Origin: Bacteroidota bacterium
GTDB lineage: Bacteria; Bacteroidota; Bacteroidia; Bacteroidales; UBA12077
Assembly (NCBI GenBank): GCA_020444275.1
Contig: JAHLLG010000002.1
Coordinates: forward strand, 186,001 to 250,000
Length of the DNA stretch: 64,000 nucleotides
Reading direction: 5' to 3'
Part shown: positions 53,501 to 61,668 of the stretch, piece by piece
Layout: every line of letters begins with the position of its first letter
Position numbering within the stretch: the first letter of the stretch is position 1
Notes under the pieces: generated by a model
What the model was told of the DNA's origin: nothing
Databases searched by the model: none
The model's input: the letters and a program-made list of their open reading frames with translations, nothing else
Position numbers and translations under genes: made by a program

Positions 53501-55232
53501 CAGCTATAAGAATATCAGTATTTTCAAGTGTAGTGCCACTTGGCATGGTAACATAGAGCTTAAGATCTTTTATCTCGGCTTCCTGGCTCGAAATAAAGCT
53601 GACACCCAAACTAATTAACAGGGTAAGAAAAAAGACAATTAATGCACCCAGAATTGTTTTACCCGGACTGCGCATGCATGTTTTTAAGAGCACTCTGTAA
53701 ATTTGAATTAACCTGTTGTGATAGGATATTTTTTCGAACTGAATAGGTTTATTCGTACCTCTCCATTTCAAAAATGCATGCGTTATCATTGGAATTAGGA
53801 GGAGTGCTACAACTAGAGATACAACAAGTGTTGAGATGATCGAAACACCAATATGTTTTCCAATTAATCCTATAAAAAAGTTAGTTGAGAACACAAAAGG
53901 TAAGAATACAGTAATAGTAGTAAGCGTTGCCGCAAATATCGATCTCCATACTTCTTTTGTTCCTTGTGTAACTGCCTGATCAGGATGTACTTTTTTTGCT
54001 GCAAGACGATAAATGTTTTCCAGGACGACAACACTATTGTCCAAGAGCATTCCAATGGCAAGAGCCATTCCCAAAAGAGTTAAACTATTAATGGTTATGC
54101 CGAAAGCATAAAAGAAATTGAAAGCGGTATAAACGGAAATAGGAATAGCTAAAGCAATTGCAATAACCAGCCTGAAATTTTTAAGAAATATCCACAGAAC
54201 AAAAATAGCCAACAAACCACCAATTAAAGCAAGTTGTATAATATCATCAATGTTATTCTCCATGGTTTCAGCATTGTTGGTCTGAATAACCATTTCGATA
54301 TCTTTTCCTGCCAGTTCCTTGTTTAAAACTTCAATTTGATCTTTTACATTATTGGCAAGTGCTATAATATTTGCTTGAGAATCTTTAGTTAAACTTATAG
54401 TAACAGACTCTTTTCCGTTAATCCTACTGTATGAATCTTGTTCTTTAACGCCATAATGTATATCAGCGATATCTTTAAGTTTAATTTTTCCTTGTTCTTT
54501 AACTACAAGGTTTTGGATATCTTGAATATCGTCAAACTCTGATATTACATTAACAAAGTGAAGTTGATTATTATTGGAAACCTTTCCTGCAAAAGTTCTT
54601 GATTTGCTGTTATTGTTTAAAGCTGTTCTTACATCGTTAGGTGTGATATTATAACTATCGCAAATATCCTGTTGAAGAATAATTTCGATAGATTTTTCTC
54701 GTCCGCCAAATACTTCCGCATTGGCAATACCATCGATATTTTTGATCTTGTTTATAATTTCCTTATCGGTTACCTGTCGCACGCGATCAACACCTCCGCT
54801 ACCGCGAACCTGGATAGTCATAAACATATTGTTTAGTTGTTCCAGATCGAATTTAAAGGTTTGCACTTGAAATTCTTCAGGTAAAGTATTTTTTACCTCA
54901 TCGACCTTTTCAACAAGCTTTAAATAGGCAAACTTTAAATCAACATTTTTCTCATATGATACTTGAATACTTCCGGATTGCTGTCCTGCCGTTGATTCAA
55001 TTTTTTCGATATTCTCAAGAGTGCCAATAGCTCCTTCTAATGGAATTATAGCTTGATTTTCCATATATTTTGGGTCTACTTCCATAGGTGTACCTACCTG
55101 GACAAACAACATTGGGAACGTAGCATTAGGATACAATTCTACAGCCAGTTGTTTATAGGAAATAAAACCCAGCATGGTAAGCCCTGTAAAGAGCATGGCA
55201 ATAAGTACTTTGCGTTTTATTATGAAGTTCAT
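50508..55232 (-). CDS. RND efflux pump fused to extra membrane segments and an ABC ATPase
   Basis: A single uninterrupted frame of 1574 residues. Residues 1 to about 1030 are an AcrB-type (HAE family) RND pump: N-terminal helix, two periplasmic porter halves, the TM4 motif MLLDNSVVVLENIYR near 395 with the proton-relay aspartate, and VNNGIILIDY in TM10. Residues about 1035-1285 hold extra membrane segments with basic loops and no family I recognise. From about 1285 a complete ABC ATPase follows: Walker A GLLGPNGAGKST near 1310, a Q-loop YLPQEFG, signature SFSGGMKQR near 1415, Walker B ILVVDEPTAGLDP near 1434 and H-loop STHII near 1469. The ATPase is of the BcrA/ABC-2 type. The ABC-2 permease gene follows directly. 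Confidence 0.93.
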   Translation of the reverse strand: MNFIIKRKVLIAMLFTGLTMLGFISYKQLAVELYPNATFPMLFVQVGTPMEVDPKYMENQAIIPLEGAIGTLENIEKIESTAGQQSGSIQVSYEKNVDLKFAYLKLVEKVDEVKNTLPEEFQVQTFKFDLEQLNNMFMTIQVRGSGGVDRVRQVTDKEIINKIKNIDGIANAEVFGGREKSIEIILQQDICDSYNITPNDVRTALNNNSKSRTFAGKVSNNNQLHFVNVISEFDDIQDIQNLVVKEQGKIKLKDIADIHYGVKEQDSYSRINGKESVTISLTKDSQANIIALANNVKDQIEVLNKELAGKDIEMVIQTNNAETMENNIDDIIQLALIGGLLAIFVLWIFLKNFRLVIAIALAIPISVYTAFNFFYAFGITINSLTLLGMALAIGMLLDNSVVVLENIYRLAAKKVHPDQAVTQGTKEVWRSIFAATLTTITVFLPFVFSTNFFIGLIGKHIGVSIISTLVVSLVVALLLIPMITHAFLKWRGTNKPIQFEKISYHNRLIQIYRVLLKTCMRSPGKTILGALIVFFLTLLISLGVSFISSQEAEIKDLKLYVTMPSGTTLENTDILIAEAEKKLEDLEEKKDVLSQIYPEEAALTITLVDDYKDIRNHSIPSIKNDIMDRLSDLQPAEFSWDPPAQGRRFGGDSYEDDAFGRMLGIGTQREKVIIKGQDFDKMLNQANDVKYYLGQSTSIEKIDVRIPDKRPELMLNFDKQLMALYDIPVTSVLSELNSFQHEFSSGVKFKQGNDEYDILIKTIGYDQDKKERDVKDLKALPVRGTQGTEFELQEISKFNFTEGLSTIKRTNQEKHLEVVYQFITEVQDEKDLLESARLEVDDLIQGMTLPSGVALEVVHDDNDLGEFGFLLLMAFILIYMILSSVFESFTTPIVMMFSIPMAAIGSLVLLILTGTSLMNTNVLTGLLILLGIVVNNGIILIDYSRVLRRQGYSESRALMMAGLARVRPILITAITTIIALIPLALGKAEYVTLIGVPFAITIIGGLTVSTLLTLVFIPTLNSGLQSSLKWMQNQKVYIKVIQISIWLIGSYFIFTEVDRRVWQIIDFIILIIAVPATIYFIQNSLRKASEKLIDKDDSLHIKIRNLVKIYDWDSRFMREWKSGINIRKRLGIEREYKTIKDFDQLIWQIPLIGFIIFFIYFHLESGLWYFILPIFLYVLTVYMLEPVKKFAHNLKEKKKGKLLRIGIQFFYQSIFWGFPAAALYLFYAKYELLGLIIPMGTIWYFLILIKVTSDNLYKKKVNVNRIKGKFKGIRKGFYRLVLAIPIIGKKKIPFKALKGVSLDIENGMFGLLGPNGAGKSTLMRIICGILEQSYGQITINGFDVKEKREELQGLIGYLPQEFGMYENMTAWDFLNYMGILKKLFDQEARYKRIEYVLHAVHMYENRHEKIGSFSGGMKQRIGIAQILLHLPKILVVDEPTAGLDPRERIRFRNLLVELSKERIVIFSTHIIEDVASSCNKVAVMKKGEVQYLGEPIKMAKIAEEKVWMLQTSVDEFENLKENYTIIHHMKEGDEIRCRCLSDKAPTPEAKLVKANLEDAYLYLLTKDNMSSANS

Positions 55233-55238
55233 TTAGTT

Positions 55239-55301
55239 CTGTCGTTATTTCTCTTTACCTCTTTGTTTTCTCGCGAAGCCGCAAAGACGCAAAGCTTTAT
55301 T
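55239..55301. repeat. CGCAAAG-type repeat, copy A (3' side of GxxExxY gene)
   Basis: The stretch contains CGCGAAGCCGCAAAGACGCAAAG, resembling copy C at 58838 in the same orientation and copy B at 55691 in the reverse orientation. It lies between the GxxExxY gene and the RND-ABC gene. Confidence 0.65.
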
Positions 55302-55679
55302 TTATAAATTATTCACGATTCTTTTGATACCATCTTTAATGAGTTTTTCATTAAAGTTTATTAGTAAACCTAGTTTTATTCCGGTTATTCTTAAATAAGT
55401 TAACAATTGTTTGGGATGAACCGGAGCGATAGTTTCGACAGATTTTAATTCTATAATTACTTTATTTTCAACTATTAAATCTGCACGAAAACCAATTTCC
55501 ATTTTAATATCTTTCCAAATAACTGGAATAGCCTTTTGTCTTTCAACTTTTAAACCTTGATTTTTAAGTTCATGAAACAGAATTTCTTCGTAAACAGATT
55601 CTAATAAACCAGGTCCAAGCTGCACATGAATATTATAACATGTGTTTATAATAATTTTAGAAAGCTCGTTTTCTGTCAT
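55302..55679 (-). CDS. GxxExxY-family protein
   Basis: The 125-residue protein has the name-giving motif at G24, E27 and Y30 (GPGLLESVY), followed by ERQKAIPVIWKD, IGFRADLIVENKVIIELKSVE and LLTYLRITGIKLGLLINFN. The D-x-x-x-x-x-x-x-E-x-K pattern (RADLIVENKVIIELK) is nuclease-like, as in PD-(D/E)XK folds. The biological role of the family is not established. It is embedded between two pump genes and bracketed by short inverted repeats, suggesting insertion as a cassette. Confidence 0.9.
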   Translation of the reverse strand: MTENELSKIIINTCYNIHVQLGPGLLESVYEEILFHELKNQGLKVERQKAIPVIWKDIKMEIGFRADLIVENKVIIELKSVETIAPVHPKQLLTYLRITGIKLGLLINFNEKLIKDGIKRIVNNL

Positions 55680-55690
55680 ACTTATTATAT

Positions 55691-55741
55691 CTTAGCGTCT
55701 TGGCGCCTTTGCGTGAGAATTGTTCTTACAAAGACGCTAAG
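55691..55741. repeat. Inverted repeat and CGCAAAG-type repeat, copy B (5' side of GxxExxY gene)
   Basis: CTTAGCGTCTT (55691-55701) and AAGACGCTAAG (55731-55741) are perfect 11-bp arms. Between them, read on the minus strand, is TCACGCAAAGGCG, matching copy C. The right arm ends 1 base before the RND stop codon. Confidence 0.75.
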
Positions 55742-55742
55742 C

Positions 55743-58700
55743 TTAATTTTTAGTAAAAATTTTTATTCTTAATATATCAAATACATAATAAACACATGGA
55801 ATAACCACAAGAGTTAACAATGTTGAGGTTATTAATCCAGCAATTACTGCAATAGCCATAGGTGAGCGAAGAGCTGCACTTTCACCAATACCAAATGTTA
55901 ATGGCAACAACGCTAAAATTGTTGTTAAACTGGTCATGATAATTGGTCGTATCCTATTTTCTCCTGCACTTATAATAGATTCTTTTAATGATAATCCTTG
56001 CGCTTTAAACTGATTAATGGCATCCACCAATATGATAGAATCGTTTACAGCAATACCAGCTAACATAATAATTCCAATATATGCCATAATACTGAGTGAT
56101 TTTCCCAATAATAAGAAAGCCCAAATAGCACCAACTCCAGCCAAAGGAATAGTTAATAATATGGTAAAAGGATGAATTAGTGATTCGAACTGAGAAGCCA
56201 TTACCATATAAACCAGAATGATTGATAAGATAAGTGCAAAACTTAAGCTCGACATAGCTTCCTGCCTTTTTTGTTCTTCTCCCACAATAGCAATTTCATA
56301 TTCTTGAGGAATATCCATTTCGCTTAATTGCTCTCTTACTTTCTGAATAACCTGATCAAAAGCAATGGATCGATCAACATCGGCCAGAACTTTTCCAATA
56401 CGGTTTTGATTCCGACGAAACAGTTGTTTTGGCGATACAGATTTCTTAATGTGAGCTATCTCATAAAGAGGAACATTCTGGTTTCCATTTTTAAGCGTTA
56501 TGGAATTAAATTCAGATAAGGTCATATCAGGAAGTTTAACAGTAATATCATTCATTTCGCCATCTTTCTCATACTTACCGGCATTTTTACCCATCAATAG
56601 ATCTTTTAGCTGAGAAATGATGTTATCGACGCTCATATTATAAATCCCCGCTTTGTAGCGGTCTATAACTACATCAATTTCAGGAGCTCCTTTTTCGATA
56701 TTGGTTTTAATATTCAGGAGTTCAGGAATTTGCTGTAGTTTATTTTTAATTTCGGACGAGATTTGATCTAATATTTCAAGATCTTTACCTTTTACTTCTA
56801 CTACCAGCGGAGCTTCATCTGTTCCCATAGTTGATTGTAATGCAGTTTCATCGCGAATAATAGAAATTTCTGCATCGGGAATGGTTCCCATTAGTTCTTC
56901 TACTGATGAAATAATATGTTCCGATTGTCCTATATAATCATTGTTTAGATGTATTTTTAGAGTAGCTGTGTTTTCATTCTGAAAAACAGACTTTTTATTA
57001 CCTGAAGAACTGGTAGGACCTATCTGGCTATAAATAATGTCCAGTTTATTGCCTAGCATTTCAGTAAGCATCGACTCAACATTTTTTACCATTCCTGCTG
57101 TTCTTTCAAGTTCAGTTCCTTCTTGCAGTTTAATTTCTACGCTAAATTCTCCAGCACCGCTTTTTGGTAAATATTCTGAACCAACATGCGGATAAATATA
57201 TGCGGTGAGCGCTAAAAGCAGTGTTGATGCAATGATAACCAAGCCTTTTTTATCTAGAATTTTGCCTAATAACTTTCCGTACCAACCTATACGTACTGAT
57301 TTAATATTTTGTGTGTTTTTCTGTTTTCGATAAGCAAAGTTAAAGAGCATTGGAATAACTAATATGGCTACAAATAGAGATGCCAGTAAAGAGAAAGCTA
57401 CGGTCCATGCTTGATCTTTGAATAATGCTCCCGATGCTCCATGAAGGTAAACAATAGGCAAGAATACCACAATAGTTGTAAGGGTAGAAGCTACAATAGC
57501 TCCACCAACCTCAGCAGTTCCTTGAATTGCTGCATCTTTTACCGACATACCTTGTTCCATGTTACGGAAAATATTTTCCATTACTACAATGGCATTGTCT
57601 ACTAACATACCGGCTCCTAAAGCTAATCCTCCCAGGGTCATTATATTCAGACTAAGACCGTTAAAGTACATTAAATTAAATGTTGCAATAACGGAAATGG
57701 GTATAGCAAAACTGATAATAGCTGTAACCTTTAATCGACGTAAGAAAATAAAAAGAACAAATACGGCTATTAAAATTCCAACTAATGCAGTTTCCTGAAC
57801 TTCGTCTATAGCAGTTTGAATAAATTCTCCTTGATTCTGAATAATAATAAACTCGTAACCTGGTAAGGCTTTCTTTATGGATTCAAAAGCTGTAACTAAA
57901 TCTTCAACTGCCTTTACGGTGTTAAAGCCAGTTTCTTTATAAACCGATAATCCTACACATCGCTCACCATTTATTCGAACAATATTTTGTGGATCTTTAT
58001 TCGTAAAATGTACCGTAGCAACATCTTTTAAAAAGATAGGAGTTTTATTCGTTATGCCTTGTGATTCACTTGAATTAACAGTTTTGTAGGTTAATACGAT
58101 ATTCTCTATATCTTCAACTTTTTTTACTAAGCTGGTTCCCTTAATAATATATTTCTTACCCATTTCAACAATGGTTCCACCCGAAACATTGCGATTTACG
58201 TTCTGAATTTCTTGAACAATCTGGCCTGTTGTTAATCCATAAGCATCTAGAATATATTGCTCAGTTTCTATTAAAATTTCTTTTTCTTCTGTTCCTGTAA
58301 GTGTTACATCAGCAATACCTTCTAATCTGATTAATTCATTTCGAATATAGCTTTCACCAGCCTTTCGCAATTCATCCATATCCGTAATTTCAGGATGTTT
58401 CATACCAATAATCATTACTGGTGTTGCATTTGGGTCGTGCTGTGTTATGGTAAATTCATCGATATCTGAGTTTTGGGAATAGGAGGTAAGCGCTTTTTGT
58501 AAATCTAGAAATGCTTCATCCATATCGCTTCCCCAGGTATATTCAACTGTAACTCGCGCAGATCCAACCATACAAACTGATGATACCTGTGAAACACCTT
58601 TTTGACGAATGGCTTGTGCTTCAATGTCTTCTATGAATTGCTTTTCTATCTCTTCCGGTGGTCGTTCTCCTGCTTTAATTTCTACAAAAATTCTGGGAGC

Positions 58701-58826
58701 ATTCATATCAGGAAATAGATCAACACTTAATCGCCCGAATGAAATGTAACCCAACAGAATAATTGCAATAACAATCATTGAAACTGTTACAGGATTATTA
58801 ACCGAAAATTGTGTTATTTTTTTCAT
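55743..58826 (-). CDS. AcrB-like RND efflux transporter
   Basis: The 1027-residue HAE-type RND pump starts MKKITQFSVNNPVTVSMIV with TM1, has the SVDLFPDMNAPRI segment, the TM4 motif AGMLVDNAIVVMENIFR near residue 409, and the C-terminal half with TM10 GIAVNDSIILVDAINQF. Length is normal. RND pumps move lipophilic compounds out using the proton gradient, with an adaptor and an outer-membrane channel. It is downstream of the adaptor gene (92-base gap with a repeat) and is not fused to an ATPase, unlike the second pump of the cluster. Substrate unknown. Confidence 0.95.
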   Translation of the reverse strand: MKKITQFSVNNPVTVSMIVIAIILLGYISFGRLSVDLFPDMNAPRIFVEIKAGERPPEEIEKQFIEDIEAQAIRQKGVSQVSSVCMVGSARVTVEYTWGSDMDEAFLDLQKALTSYSQNSDIDEFTITQHDPNATPVMIIGMKHPEITDMDELRKAGESYIRNELIRLEGIADVTLTGTEEKEILIETEQYILDAYGLTTGQIVQEIQNVNRNVSGGTIVEMGKKYIIKGTSLVKKVEDIENIVLTYKTVNSSESQGITNKTPIFLKDVATVHFTNKDPQNIVRINGERCVGLSVYKETGFNTVKAVEDLVTAFESIKKALPGYEFIIIQNQGEFIQTAIDEVQETALVGILIAVFVLFIFLRRLKVTAIISFAIPISVIATFNLMYFNGLSLNIMTLGGLALGAGMLVDNAIVVMENIFRNMEQGMSVKDAAIQGTAEVGGAIVASTLTTIVVFLPIVYLHGASGALFKDQAWTVAFSLLASLFVAILVIPMLFNFAYRKQKNTQNIKSVRIGWYGKLLGKILDKKGLVIIASTLLLALTAYIYPHVGSEYLPKSGAGEFSVEIKLQEGTELERTAGMVKNVESMLTEMLGNKLDIIYSQIGPTSSSGNKKSVFQNENTATLKIHLNNDYIGQSEHIISSVEELMGTIPDAEISIIRDETALQSTMGTDEAPLVVEVKGKDLEILDQISSEIKNKLQQIPELLNIKTNIEKGAPEIDVVIDRYKAGIYNMSVDNIISQLKDLLMGKNAGKYEKDGEMNDITVKLPDMTLSEFNSITLKNGNQNVPLYEIAHIKKSVSPKQLFRRNQNRIGKVLADVDRSIAFDQVIQKVREQLSEMDIPQEYEIAIVGEEQKRQEAMSSLSFALILSIILVYMVMASQFESLIHPFTILLTIPLAGVGAIWAFLLLGKSLSIMAYIGIIMLAGIAVNDSIILVDAINQFKAQGLSLKESIISAGENRIRPIIMTSLTTILALLPLTFGIGESAALRSPMAIAVIAGLITSTLLTLVVIPCVYYVFDILRIKIFTKN

Positions 58827-58830
58827 CTTA

Positions 58831-58875
58831 TTTTTGTTTCACGCAAAGCCGCAGAGTCGCTAAGACTTTATTTCT
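58831..58875. repeat. CGCAAAG-type repeat, copy C
   Basis: TCACGCAAAGCCGCAGAGTC is followed by GCTAAGACTTTATTT. It lies between the adaptor and RND genes and matches copies A and B near the GxxExxY gene. Confidence 0.65.
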
Positions 58876-58918
58876 ATAATTTTTATTAATTACTTTGTTG
58901 TCTATCCAATCTTTAAAC

Positions 58919-59968
58919 TTATTTTACAACTTTAACTTTTGAACGATTTCGTAAGGTTTCGAAACCTTTAATTACTAGTCTGTCGTTCTTTTCTAACCCT
59001 GATATTATTTGCACTTCTTCAGGATTTTCTAAACCAAACGTTACAATGCGTTCCTGTGCCAAACCTTTATCAACCACAAAAACTGTATTGCCTCGTTGTT
59101 TAGAAAGGATAACATCTTTAGGTATAACGATAGTACTATCGGCCGATGCAACAATAATTTGTCCCTTGGCAAACATTCCTGGTCTTAATTTCAGTGCAGG
59201 ATTTTGAATGTTTATGATTGTTTTAAATGAACGTGTATCAGCATCAATAGCAGGAGAAATCTGGTTTATAGTTCCTTTCAAGGTGTCTTCAGGTAAAGTA
59301 TAATTGGTTACTTTAACCTGCTGGCCGGTTTGGATATATCCCAGATCTTTTTCAGCCAGATTAATCTCCATATAAAGGTTACTGTAATCCATCATTTTAA
59401 ACATGAGCGAATTGGCATCTACTCTAGTTCCTGGTGTATAATAAGGAAGATCAACAATTACTCCTGAGAATGGTGCTTTCAGATGCATCTTTTCCAATCG
59501 AATAAGTGCATCTTTATAATTATATTCAGAGTTGATATAATCAATTTCTGCTTTTTTTAGTTCGCTCAATGTAACACCGCCTTTTTCATAAAGAGACTGC
59601 TGTTTCTCAAAAGTTTGCTTTGAGATTTCAAGGTTAAGTTTTAGCGAATTGATCTTAATGTTATTTTCATACTCATCATCTTCCAGACGAATTATTTCAT
59701 CGCCTTCCTTTATATAATCTCCTAAAGCGTATTTTTTACCAGTTTTAGGATTAACTAGTAAGTTGTATTCACCGGCAATTTCAGATCTTTTACTAATCTC
59801 TTTCAGCGGATTTACAGTTCCTGTAGTTTCAATATATTTTTCAATAGATTGGAGTTTTAAATCCATCACGGAAACTGGAACAGATATATCTTTATTTAGA
59901 TCCTTTTCTTCGTTGTTACATGATGCCAATATGGTAACTACGATGATACATGTGATTAACTTTTTCAT
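58919..59968 (-). CDS. RND periplasmic adaptor (AcrA/MFP-like lipoprotein)
   Basis: The 349-residue protein has a lipoprotein signal peptide with Cys17 after LAS. It then has a biotinyl-lipoyl-like hairpin split by a short coiled coil (LNLEISKQTFEKQQSLYEKGGVTLSELKKAE), a beta-barrel domain (GQQVKVTNYTLPEDTLKGTINQISPAIDADTRSF) and a C-terminal membrane-proximal domain ending SGLEKNDRLVIKGFETLRNRSKVKVVK. It links the RND pump to the TolC-like channel. It is the only adaptor for two RND pumps in the cluster. Confidence 0.94.
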   Translation of the reverse strand: MKKLITCIIVVTILASCNNEEKDLNKDISVPVSVMDLKLQSIEKYIETTGTVNPLKEISKRSEIAGEYNLLVNPKTGKKYALGDYIKEGDEIIRLEDDEYENNIKINSLKLNLEISKQTFEKQQSLYEKGGVTLSELKKAEIDYINSEYNYKDALIRLEKMHLKAPFSGVIVDLPYYTPGTRVDANSLMFKMMDYSNLYMEINLAEKDLGYIQTGQQVKVTNYTLPEDTLKGTINQISPAIDADTRSFKTIINIQNPALKLRPGMFAKGQIIVASADSTIVIPKDVILSKQRGNTVFVVDKGLAQERIVTFGLENPEEVQIISGLEKNDRLVIKGFETLRNRSKVKVVK

Positions 59969-60000
59969 TTTTATATTATTTTATCGTTTTTTATTTTATT

Positions 60001-61610
<1,610 letters not shown>

Positions 61611-61668
61611 TTGTTCAATGTATTTATTCGAATTATTAATTATATTCTTACTTATAGCGTATTTGTTA

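Noticed and set aside
50508-55232. RND-ABC fusion as an assembly error
   Set aside because: The frame is continuous through 1574 codons, the linker has coherent membrane segments and the ABC-2 partner gene follows, so an artefact is less likely; read data would settle it.
55239-58875. CGCAAAG-type repeats as a CRISPR array
   Set aside because: There are only three irregular copies in mixed orientation and at irregular spacing, with no spacers and no cas genes.
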